A stretch of 9,192 bases of DNA, taken from positions 1-9,192 of the forward strand of contig JAUWWU010000023.1 of the NCBI GenBank assembly GCA_030616695.1. The letters run 5' to 3'. Shown in pieces: positions 1 to 5,746 of the stretch. Source of the stretch: Candidatus Omnitrophota bacterium (lineage in GTDB: Bacteria > Omnitrophota > Gorgyraeia > JAHIPI01). The first letter of the stretch is position 1. Each line of letters opens with the position of its first letter. The notes under the pieces are model-generated. The model was not told the DNA's origin and ran no database searches. It saw only the letters and a list, made by a program, of their open reading frames with translations. The translations under genes and the position numbers were made by a program.

Positions 1-1
1 G

Positions 2-58
2 GAAGAGGAAGCGTCCGATGAAGAACCTGCGGCTGCTAAACCTGGCGAAAATATCTGA
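2..58 (+). CDS. C-terminal tail of an upstream protein (partial)
   Basis: The second reading frame is open from the window edge to a TGA at 56-58. It encodes an 18-residue acidic, Ala/Pro-containing tail (EEEASDEEPAAAKPGENI). Tails of this composition are common at the ends of bacterial proteins. If real, it overlaps the start of the next gene by 41 bases, suggesting translational coupling. Nothing can be said about function, because the body of the protein lies outside the window. It could also be a chance open frame. Confidence 0.4.
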   Translation, partial: EEEASDEEPAAAKPGENI

Positions 59-1199
59 AAAGGATATTTCGAGGCGCGAGTTTATTAAGCTCCTCTTTAA
101 AGCGGGCCTTTTTCTCTACGCTGCGCCCGTATTAGTAAACGCTTTTAAACTGGGAAATGTTTACGCGAAAACAAAAAAGGCAGACGGTTTAAAAGAAGCT
201 ATGTTCTACATAAAGCTCGACTCAAAAACCGTCCAATGCCTCCTTTGCCCGCACACCTGTGTCCTGCAGGAAGGGACCAGAAGTTTCTGCCGCGTCAGAG
301 AAAATATATCCGGAAAACTATACTCGCTTGTCTATGAATCGGCCTGTGCTGTCCACGTAGACCCTGTTGAGAAAAAGCCCGTCTATCACATGCTGCCCGG
401 CAGCCTGGCATATAGTATAGCAACGGCCGGTTGTAATCTCAGGTGCAAATTCTGCCAGAATTGGCAGATATCGCAAATGCCCCCCGAAAAAACAAATAAC
501 ATAAAGCTGTCCTGTCGAGATGTTGTTAAAAAAGCGAGGGAGAAGGGCTGCCGTTCGATAGCATATACTTACTCGGAGCCAACTATTTTTTATGAATACG
601 CAATAGATACAGCGAAACTCGCCAAAAAAGAGGGCATTAAAAACATCTTCGTAACAGCCGGGTTCATAAACCCCGAGCCCCTCAACGAGGCCTGTAATTA
701 CCTGGACGCCGCAAACGTCGACCTTAAGGGGTTTGATAAAAAATACCTAAAAGAGGTGTGCGCGGAAGACCTGGAGCCTCTCTTAGATGCGTTAGTCATA
801 TACAAAAAAAGGGGCGTCTGGCTTGAAATCACGAATTTAGTCGTCCCGACACTTAATGACGACATGAAGACAATAAAAAAGATGTGCGTATGGATAAGGG
901 AAAACCTGGGGACCGGGACGCCTCTGCATTTTTCGCGATTCTGGCCTATGTATAAACTCAAGAATCTTTATCCGACGCCGATAGAAACGCTCATCGAGGC
1001 AAGGAATACGGCCTTAGGGGCCGGTTTAAAATATGTATATATCGGGAATATCCCTCATCATACGGCCAATAATACCTATTGCCCGAATTGTAAAAAATTG
1101 CTCATAGAGCGAAAAGGTTATACGGTAACCCTAAACAACGTCACCGGCTCAAGCTGCAAATATTGTTCGGAAAAAATCCCCGGCATCTGGGAGCCCTGA
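18..1199 (+). CDS. amrS: Tat-signal radical SAM enzyme of the AmmeMemoRadiSam type (PflA-like)
   Basis: This 393-residue protein has the radical SAM cluster motif CxxxCxxC at C139, C143 and C146 (CNLRCKFCQNW), which binds a 4Fe-4S cluster and SAM. The C74/C77/C81/C91 group before it, the HFSRFWP segment (304-310) and the Cys pairs C355/C358 and C380/C383 at the end fit the radical SAM member of the AmmeMemoRadiSam family, related to pyruvate formate-lyase activating enzymes. The substrate of that family is unknown to me. Residues 18-24 read SRREFIK, a near-perfect Tat motif, followed by a hydrophobic stretch (about 25-42). This suggests export or membrane anchoring, which is odd for a SAM-dependent enzyme. 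ATG at 18 follows GGAAGAGGAAG; the frame stays open to the window edge, but this start places the Tat motif normally. The usual Memo and AMMECR1 partners are not in the window. The gene lies 4 bases before the next one, so the two are probably cotranscribed. Confidence 0.85.
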   Translation: MKNLRLLNLAKISEKDISRREFIKLLFKAGLFLYAAPVLVNAFKLGNVYAKTKKADGLKEAMFYIKLDSKTVQCLLCPHTCVLQEGTRSFCRVRENISGKLYSLVYESACAVHVDPVEKKPVYHMLPGSLAYSIATAGCNLRCKFCQNWQISQMPPEKTNNIKLSCRDVVKKAREKGCRSIAYTYSEPTIFYEYAIDTAKLAKKEGIKNIFVTAGFINPEPLNEACNYLDAANVDLKGFDKKYLKEVCAEDLEPLLDALVIYKKRGVWLEITNLVVPTLNDDMKTIKKMCVWIRENLGTGTPLHFSRFWPMYKLKNLYPTPIETLIEARNTALGAGLKYVYIGNIPHHTANNTYCPNCKKLLIERKGYTVTLNNVTGSSCKYCSEKIPGIWEP

Positions 1200-1203
1200 C
1201 TCA

Positions 1204-3513
1204 TTGGCTTATCTAATGAAAGAAAAAGCGAAGGTCCTCGCAGCTTCTTTTATCGCCTTAGGCGCTACAAGTATCAGCGCGCAAATATTGGTCCTGCGTG
1301 AACTCCTCAAGGCCTTTTACGGAAACGAACTCTCTATCGCCGTAATACTGGGCAGCTGGCTTTTACTCATTTCCGTCGGCAGCCTGGCCCTCGGAAAATT
1401 CGCCGACAGAATAAAAAATGAGGTCAAACACTTTTCTTGCCTGCTGATCGTCCTCTCTATCGCGACCCCCGCATCCTTATTGCTGTGCCGGATGATCAGG
1501 CCGGCGCTGGGCATTAATCCCGGGGAAATAATAGGCCTCACGGCCGTGCTGGCTTCTTCTCTGGTCGCCTTATGCGTCTTCTGCATCCCGTACGGATTTT
1601 TGTTCGCGCTCGGCTGCAGGATATACGCGCGCTTCTTTAGGGAGCAATCTGAAGGTGTAGGCGAGATCTTTTTCTCCGAAGCGGCAGGCGCCGTCATCGG
1701 CGGCAGTATAGTAAGCCTTATACTGCTGGGCAGGATAACCCCTTATCAGATTGCCTTCCTTTTCAGCGCATTGAATCTTGCGTTTGCCTTTATTTTACCG
1801 CGCATACTGGAGCCCAAAAGGCCCGGATTTGCAGCTTATCTGTCTCTCGGCCTTTTAGCGATAAGCCTCCTGGCATGGCCGGCCGGCGCGATCGACAGGA
1901 TCGACGCTTTTTCGGAACGCCTGGCATGGCGGCCGTTCCGCTTACTGAAAAGCGAGGATTCTATCTACGGGAACATTTCCGTTATTGCCCGGGGCTCGCA
2001 GATAAATTTCTATTCAAACAACCTGTTCTTGTTCAGCGCCCCGGACAAATTAACCAGTGAGGAAACGGTCCACTATGCGCTCTTATCGCATCCTTGCCCG
2101 AAAAGCGTCCTTTTGGTTGGAGGAGGTATCGGCGGGGCCCTTGACGAACTCTATCAGTATGATCTTACGGCTATAGACTACGTTGAATTGGACCCGCTTT
2201 TAATCAAGGTAGCTGAGGAAGTAATGGGAGAAAGTTTAAAAGTCCGGTTAAAAAATCCTGTCTTGCGCATAATAGAAGGCGACGGGCGCTTACATATCAA
2301 AACCACCGACAGGGCATATGATATTATAATCTTATCTGCCCCGGACCCCCATACGATCCAGATAAACAGGCTTTATACAATGGAATTTTTTAAGGAGGTT
2401 AAGAAGCGGTTGAAAGAGGGAGGGATCCTATCCGTTACCTGCGAAGCAAACGAAAATTATATCGGCCCCGAGATGGCTGAATACATCAGGTCTATCTACA
2501 AAACTCTAAAGGAGACGGGATTCGCCGTCGCAATCATCCCAGGCGAAACCGTAAGATTCCTCGCCTCTCTAACTGACGCCGGCCTCCCCGCAATAAACGC
2601 CGGATACTTCCAAAAAATGCTTGATAAGAAAGGCGTGGAGACAGACTTTGTGAGGGACTACTATCTCAACAGCAAATTATCGCCCGGGAGGACCGCATAC
2701 GCAAACCGTATAATAACGGATACAAAATATTCACCCGTAAATACGGACTTTAAGCCGATCTCATATTATCACGGCGTTATCCTCTGGGCGGCATATTTCC
2801 AGCCCGGGCTAAGGAGATTTTTTGGTTTTCTGAATGAAAGAAGGCTGTGGTATTCTCTATTGTTTATATATGCGCTGCTCCTTATTTTTTATACGACGAG
2901 AAAAAGCAAGAACAGGGCCGTTTTTATAGCAATAGGGACCACCGGGTTCTCGGAAATGGCTATAGAGATCAACATCATGCTGGCATTTCAGATTATATAC
3001 GGCTATTTATATTATAAGTTGGGCCTGATCATCACGTTTTTCATGGCCGGCTTATTTGCCGGCGCTTATCTGACAACAAAGAGGCTCGGGCAAATAAAAC
3101 TGCCTTTGGCGACGCTCAAAAAAACCAAAATTGCGCTGGGGCTGGTATCTTTTTTGCTTATCCCCGTATTTAAGGCCCTCTCGGCCCGGGCAACTATCTC
3201 GTCCGCATATATCGGGGCCAACTTGGCCTTTCCGCTATTGATGTTTATTACCGGCGCCATCGGCGGTATGCAGTTTCCGATAGCTAACAAGATAATACTC
3301 GGCAGGAAACCGGAAGTAGGTAAAGTGGCCGGGTCATTATATGGCACGGACATGATAGGGGCTATGCTTGGCGCCCTTTTAGTCGCAACGGTATTTATAC
3401 CTATCATAGGCATATTCCAATGCCTGATAGCGGTCGGTGTTTTAAATATAATCAGCAGTATTATTATAAGGCCTGAGGCAAACCCCGTTAGCGAGGCACG
3501 CATAAAAACTTGA
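1204..3513 (+). CDS. Fused membrane protein with spermidine-synthase-like methyltransferase domain
   Basis: The 769-residue product has three parts. Residues about 10-230 form multiple hydrophobic helices. Residues about 250-515 form a spermidine-synthase-like Rossmann domain with the nucleotide-binding loop LLVGGGIGG (303-311), the acidic pair VELDP (327-331) and GDGR (359-362). Residues about 545-755 form a second set of helices. This matches proteins annotated as fused MFS/spermidine synthase. In true spermidine synthases an Asp in the segment before DP acts as catalytic base. Here the segment is LSAPDPHT (377-384), so that Asp appears replaced and real aminopropyl transfer is doubtful. 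Known fusion-family members often show a similar change, so another small-molecule or transport-coupled role is likely. The start is TTG at 1204, with TGGGAG ending 10 bases upstream. ATG at 1216 is possible but has no well-spaced ribosome site. The gene follows the radical SAM gene by 4 bases, so a shared pathway is plausible. Confidence 0.8.
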   Translation: MAYLMKEKAKVLAASFIALGATSISAQILVLRELLKAFYGNELSIAVILGSWLLLISVGSLALGKFADRIKNEVKHFSCLLIVLSIATPASLLLCRMIRPALGINPGEIIGLTAVLASSLVALCVFCIPYGFLFALGCRIYARFFREQSEGVGEIFFSEAAGAVIGGSIVSLILLGRITPYQIAFLFSALNLAFAFILPRILEPKRPGFAAYLSLGLLAISLLAWPAGAIDRIDAFSERLAWRPFRLLKSEDSIYGNISVIARGSQINFYSNNLFLFSAPDKLTSEETVHYALLSHPCPKSVLLVGGGIGGALDELYQYDLTAIDYVELDPLLIKVAEEVMGESLKVRLKNPVLRIIEGDGRLHIKTTDRAYDIIILSAPDPHTIQINRLYTMEFFKEVKKRLKEGGILSVTCEANENYIGPEMAEYIRSIYKTLKETGFAVAIIPGETVRFLASLTDAGLPAINAGYFQKMLDKKGVETDFVRDYYLNSKLSPGRTAYANRIITDTKYSPVNTDFKPISYYHGVILWAAYFQPGLRRFFGFLNERRLWYSLLFIYALLLIFYTTRKSKNRAVFIAIGTTGFSEMAIEINIMLAFQIIYGYLYYKLGLIITFFMAGLFAGAYLTTKRLGQIKLPLATLKKTKIALGLVSFLLIPVFKALSARATISSAYIGANLAFPLLMFITGAIGGMQFPIANKIILGRKPEVGKVAGSLYGTDMIGAMLGALLVATVFIPIIGIFQCLIAVGVLNIISSIIIRPEANPVSEARIKT

Positions 3514-3538
3514 CGTAGCGCTATCTCTATGATATACT
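3510..3538 (+). promoter_or_regulatory. Sigma70-type promoter for the PilZ-lipoprotein unit
   Basis: TTGACG (3510-3515) and TATACT (3533-3538) are separated by exactly 17 bases, each one mismatch from consensus. TG at 3530-3531 adds an extended -10. The expected start is A3545 after a run of C, leaving a short leader with AGGAGG at 3556-3561. The -35 overlaps the stop codon of the preceding gene. Confidence 0.8.
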
Positions 3539-3566
3539 TACCCCATATTATCGCTAGGAGGAGAAG

Positions 3567-3959
3567 ATGAAAAAGGTTGAAGAGAGAAGGAAATTTATCA
3601 GGCTTGGGGTCCCCGTCGACTTAAGATATATCATTGAAGGCGAATCCGAAAGAAAGGAAACCACAACAAAAGACCTGTCATGCGAAGGCCTGCGTTTTAC
3701 TGACACGCAGGAGATAAGGCAGGGGTCTCTTCTTGAGCTGAAATTGGACATACCCGACACACACAATCCGGTTCACATAAACGGAAAAGTGGCATGGGTA
3801 AAAAGGCTCTCAACCGAAGACAGTTCACCGTTTGAAGTGGGGGTGGAGTTTACGAAGATCGAAGAAGATAATAAAAACACGTTTTTAAAATACCTCTGCG
3901 ATCTTATTTACGGACAGACCAGGATGATGGAAGGCAATCAAAAAGACAAAGGAGAATAA
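3567..3959 (+). CDS. Stand-alone PilZ-domain c-di-GMP receptor
   Basis: This 130-residue soluble protein consists of a single PilZ domain. The c-di-GMP binding signature is intact: the RRxxxR element RRKFIR at residues 7-12 and DxSxxG as DLSCEG at 36-41. The later HINGKVAWVKR segment and the FEVGVEF strand are typical of the PilZ beta barrel. PilZ proteins bind c-di-GMP and pass the signal to a partner, often in motility, exopolysaccharide or secretion, but no partner can be assigned from the sequence. ATG at 3567 has a strong AGGAGG site 5 bases upstream and its own promoter. The gene ends one base before the lipoprotein gene, so the two form a unit. A second PilZ protein lies at 8365-9081. 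Confidence 0.9.
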   Translation: MKKVEERRKFIRLGVPVDLRYIIEGESERKETTTKDLSCEGLRFTDTQEIRQGSLLELKLDIPDTHNPVHINGKVAWVKRLSTEDSSPFEVGVEFTKIEEDNKNTFLKYLCDLIYGQTRMMEGNQKDKGE

Positions 3960-3960
3960 A

Positions 3961-4320
3961 GTGATCCCGCCGTCGAAAAGCGTCCTTATGCTATTACTGT
4001 TAGCCCTAGGCATTCTCACAATCAGCGGTTGCGCTGAGATAAACCCATTTGAAGCTCCGGGAGAAATTATGCGGCACCCTCTGGGCAGAGAGTCCATAAG
4101 AGTCGGGATGAGCAAAGAAGAGGTCATTTCGAAATGGGGAGAGCCGAACATAGTAAACTCTTTACCTACGATAGACGCGAGCGGAAGCCGGGGGGAAGAA
4201 TGGGTTTATAAAGCCAAAAGGTATACGCCCGTCCCTATCGACTCGGGCTATCTACATAAAAACCAGTATCTTTATTTCGACGGGAATAACCTCACGCTTA
4301 TAAGCGACGAACCGAAATAA
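3961..4320 (+). CDS. BamE/SmpA/OmlA-like lipoprotein
   Basis: This 119-residue protein begins with a lipoprotein signal peptide: a hydrophobic stretch (9-20) followed by the lipobox ISGC, with C24 as the lipidation site. Residues 46-65 contain RVGMSKEEV and WGEP, the GMxxxeV...GxP pattern of the SmpA/OmlA (BamE-like) fold, followed by WVYK and the LYFDGN strand typical of these small domains. BamE itself belongs to the outer-membrane beta-barrel assembly machine, but many single-domain lipoproteins share the fold, so the role is not certain. The start is GTG at 3961, with GGAG at 3951-3954 spaced 6 bases away. It is cotranscribed with the PilZ gene, one base apart. A structured repeat region follows immediately. 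Confidence 0.75.
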   Translation: MIPPSKSVLMLLLLALGILTISGCAEINPFEAPGEIMRHPLGRESIRVGMSKEEVISKWGEPNIVNSLPTIDASGSRGEEWVYKAKRYTPVPIDSGYLHKNQYLYFDGNNLTLISDEPK

Positions 4321-4323
4321 AAA

Positions 4324-4362
4324 CTCATTTGGCCGCAATACTTTCAGGCAGCGGCATAAATT
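4324..4362 (+). repeat. 39-bp direct repeat, copy 1, with internal hairpin
   Basis: This segment is repeated at 4417-4455 with 37 of 39 bases identical. It holds a 5-bp inverted repeat, GCCGC (4332-4336) and GCGGC (4351-4355), around a 14-base loop, with a possible inner CTT/AGG pairing. It starts 3 bases after the lipoprotein stop codon. No run of T follows, so it is not a classical terminator. Confidence 0.85.
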
Positions 4363-4363
4363 T

Positions 4364-4417
4364 GCACTTATAACTTATCTCGCAATGGCAAGAAGGCATG
4401 CTCCATAAGTTATGTGC
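4364..4417. repeat. Long imperfect palindrome between the two direct repeats
   Basis: GCAC (4364-4367) plus ATAACTTAT (4370-4378) can pair with ATAAGTTAT (4405-4413) plus GTGC (4414-4417). This gives a 13-bp stem with a two-base TT bulge. The 26-base loop holds a further small stem (GCAATG with CATGC, one bulged base). The palindrome occupies nearly all the space between the two direct repeats, so the whole unit is symmetric around it. Confidence 0.75.
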
Positions 4418-4455
4418 TCATTTGGCCGCAATACCTTTAGGCAGCGGCATAAATT
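4417..4455 (+). repeat. 39-bp direct repeat, copy 2, with internal hairpin
   Basis: This is the second copy of the 4324-4362 unit, offset by exactly 93 bases, with two T/C differences. The GCCGC (4425-4429) and GCGGC (4444-4448) arms are unchanged. Both differences fall between the arms. One turns a possible U-G pair into C-G in the inner CCT/AGG stem; the other lies in the loop. The pattern fits a structured element on the + strand RNA, but two copies are too few to prove it. Confidence 0.85.
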
Positions 4456-4457
4456 CT

Positions 4458-4505
4458 CCCCGCTGATTCGTTTTGTTGTACAAAAAACGAATCAAAACGG
4501 CGGGG
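4458..4505 (+). promoter_or_regulatory. Strong hairpin upstream of the small membrane protein gene
   Basis: CCCCGC (4458-4463) pairs with GCGGGG (4500-4505), and TGATTCGTTTT (4464-4474) pairs perfectly with AAAACGAATCA (4484-4494) around a 9-base loop. There is one 5-base bulge at 4495-4499. The 17 paired bases form the most stable structure in the window. No T run follows on either strand, so it is not a standard intrinsic terminator. It may act as a leader structure or RNA processing site. Confidence 0.7.
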
Positions 4506-4518
4506 ATCATTTACCCCG
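4501..4518 (+). promoter_or_regulatory. Alternative hairpin competing with the upstream stem
   Basis: CGGGG (4501-4505) can pair either with CCCCG at 4458-4462 or with CCCCG at 4514-4518 across an 8-base loop. The second pairing ends directly before the AAGG (4519-4522) likely to serve as ribosome site for the ATG at 4533. The arrangement is that of a two-state leader, though no ligand-binding domain is recognised. Confidence 0.5.
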
Positions 4519-4532
4519 AAGGTAAGTATCGG

Positions 4533-4733
4533 ATGAAGAAAAAATGGCTATACCTGTGCGGATGCCTTGTTGCTCCGCACATAATGTTTGTGGTGGGCAT
4601 AGCCTTTCTTTCAAGAAAGGACCTGCAGCATAAATCTTTCGGCCTTAAACTGTGCCGGTGGTCCACCGCAGTCCTTATAATCGGCTCGCTGTCCTATTAT
4701 ATGTTTTTCACTCCTCTGGGGGGGCTAGATTAG
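4533..4733 (+). CDS. Small two-helix membrane protein, unknown function
   Basis: This 66-residue protein starts with MKKKW and has two hydrophobic helices (about 6-26 and 44-60) joined by a short basic loop (SRKDLQHK). The positive-inside rule puts that loop and the N-terminus in conflict, so topology cannot be set. Three Cys (C9, C11, C41) lie in or near the membrane segments. I do not recognise the family. ATG at 4533 is preferred, with AAGG at 4519-4522 upstream. A longer frame from TTG at 4473 would start inside the large hairpin and add a non-hydrophobic leader with no ribosome site. It is followed 20 bases later by panD and seems to be the first gene of the panD-def-tatAC run. Confidence 0.65.
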   Translation: MKKKWLYLCGCLVAPHIMFVVGIAFLSRKDLQHKSFGLKLCRWSTAVLIIGSLSYYMFFTPLGGLD

Positions 4734-4753
4734 GATTAATGGGAGAGTAAAAT

Positions 4754-5107
4754 ATGTTACTGACGATGTGCAAAGGCAAGATACATAAGGCCCGGATCAC
4801 AAAAAAAGAATTAAACTATCACGGAAGTATAGGCGTAGATAAAAAATTACTGCGTGCCGCGGAAATCCTGCCGAATGAAAAGGTCCAGGTCGTAAATCTG
4901 AACAACGGCAAAAGGTTCGAGACCTACTGCATACAGGAAAAAGAAGGTTCCGGCATTATAGCCCTATACGGGCCGGCGGCGCGATTGGGCGAGGTGGGCG
5001 ACGCCGTAATCATAATTTCTTACGGACTAATGGACCCCTCTGAGGCAAAAAAACAAAAAGTCAAGGTTGTGCATGTCGATAAAAACAACAAGGCAATCAA
5101 ATGCTAG
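4754..5107 (+). CDS. panD: Aspartate 1-decarboxylase proenzyme
   Basis: PanD makes beta-alanine from L-aspartate for pantothenate and coenzyme A synthesis in the cytoplasm. It is made as an inactive chain that cleaves itself between Gly24 and Ser25 to create the pyruvoyl cofactor. Here NYHGSIGVD puts G24-S25 at exactly the canonical position, and K9, H11, R54 and Y58 match known active-site positions. The usual Asn72 in the LNGAAAR segment is replaced by Tyr (LYGPAAR, 71-77). Length (117 aa) fits the family, which is about 115-140. ATG at 4754 aligns the N-terminus with known PanD proteins and has GGAG at 4742-4745. Its last 7 bases overlap def. No other pantothenate gene is in the window. 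Confidence 0.95.
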   Translation: MLLTMCKGKIHKARITKKELNYHGSIGVDKKLLRAAEILPNEKVQVVNLNNGKRFETYCIQEKEGSGIIALYGPAARLGEVGDAVIIISYGLMDPSEAKKQKVKVVHVDKNNKAIKC

Positions 5108-5568
5108 AGTTAATAAAATACCCTAATCCTATCTTAAAAAAGAAGTGTTCTCCCATAACGATCGTGGGCGGAGAAGAAGAAGACCTGTTCCAGAAAATGG
5201 TAAAGATGATGTACCTGAACCGCGGGATAGGGCTTGCGGCGCCCCAGGTGGGAATAAATAAACAGATGGCCGTCGTGGACATAGGAGACAAGCGGTTGTT
5301 GAAGCTTATAAATCCCGCGGTCGTAGAGGCGGACGGGACCGAAGAGATGGAGGAAGGGTGCCTTAGCATTCCGGATGTCTACATACAGGTAAAGCGGCCG
5401 AAGAGAATAAAAGTAAAATCATTGGATGAAAACGGGCAGGAGACCACTCTGGAGGTCAGCGGCCTTATGGCAAGGACCGTATTGCATGAGATCGACCACC
5501 TTAAAGGCCGGCTTATCATTGACTATCTTAATCCTATAAAGCGGTTCTTAATCTTAAAAAAGAAGTAA
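5101..5568 (+). CDS. def: Peptide deformylase
   Basis: Peptide deformylase removes the formyl group from the N-terminal Met of new proteins, using a metal ion bound by one Cys and two His. All three family motifs are intact: GIGLAAPQ (42-49), EGCLS (85-89, ligand C87) and HEIDH (129-133, ligands H129 and H133, catalytic E130). The 155-residue length is at the short end of the bacterial family, and the end is a short basic tail (ILKKK). The ATG at 5101 lies within the end of panD (7-base overlap), implying translational coupling. def is more often found beside fmt; here it sits between panD and tatA, with no fmt in the window. Confidence 0.96.
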   Translation: MLELIKYPNPILKKKCSPITIVGGEEEDLFQKMVKMMYLNRGIGLAAPQVGINKQMAVVDIGDKRLLKLINPAVVEADGTEEMEEGCLSIPDVYIQVKRPKRIKVKSLDENGQETTLEVSGLMARTVLHEIDHLKGRLIIDYLNPIKRFLILKKK

Positions 5569-5584
5569 GATCGGGGGTTGCGCT

Positions 5585-5746
5585 ATGGCGGGTATCGGAT
5601 TCTGGGAAATAACAGTTATACTTTTGGTGATCCTTGTCCTGTTTGGAGCTGCCAAACTGCCTGAGATAGGAAAATCCTTGGGTAAAGCCATACATGAGTT
5701 TAAGAAGGCGGGGAAGGAGCTTGAGGAAAAAGATAAGGATAGATGA
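5585..5746 (+). CDS. tatA: Twin-arginine translocase subunit TatA (short form)
   Basis: TatA oligomers form the passage element of the Tat pathway, which exports folded proteins. This 53-residue protein has a short membrane helix (about 6-20), then the hallmark FGAAKLPEIGKSLGKA hinge and amphipathic helix (20-35), then a charged tail ending KDKDR. TatA proteins usually run to 60-90 residues, so the tail is unusually short but nothing essential is missing. ATG at 5585 has GGGGG at 5573-5577 upstream. The stop TGA overlaps the ATG of tatC by 4 bases (ATGA). TatB is not in the window, so this may be a minimal TatA-TatC system in which TatA does both jobs, as in many Gram-positive bacteria. Confidence 0.93.
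   Translation: MAGIGFWEITVILLVILVLFGAAKLPEIGKSLGKAIHEFKKAGKELEEKDKDR

Noticed and set aside
1954..2760. Genuine spermidine synthase activity
   Set aside because: The segment holding the catalytic Asp reads LSAPDPHT, and the domain is embedded between membrane domains as in the fused family of unknown function.
3066..3503. Minus-strand ORFs opposite the long genes (here and near 698, 1317, 5097, 6663, 7407, 8227)
   Set aside because: They are shadows of well-supported + strand genes and show no family motifs or ribosome sites.
4362..4390. Promoter in the repeat region (TTGCAC at 4362)
   Set aside because: No acceptable -10 lies 16-18 bases downstream.
4324..4455. CRISPR-like array of two 39-bp repeats with a 54-bp spacer
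   Set aside because: There are only two copies with two mismatches, the spacer is itself a palindrome, and no cas genes are present. It fits a structured repeat element better.
4458..4505. Intrinsic terminator after the lipoprotein gene
   Set aside because: The stem is strong but neither strand has a following T run, so standard Rho-independent termination is not supported.
4473..4532. Longer form of the small membrane protein starting at TTG 4473
   Set aside because: The start lies inside the big hairpin, has no ribosome site and adds a polar leader before a natural MKKKW start with a ribosome-like AAGG upstream.
4418..4580. Minus-strand frame of about 40 codons ending in MPLPKGIAAK
   Set aside because: It is bounded by a TAG, has no ATG before the short frame, and overlaps the start of the small membrane gene. 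It is probably chance.
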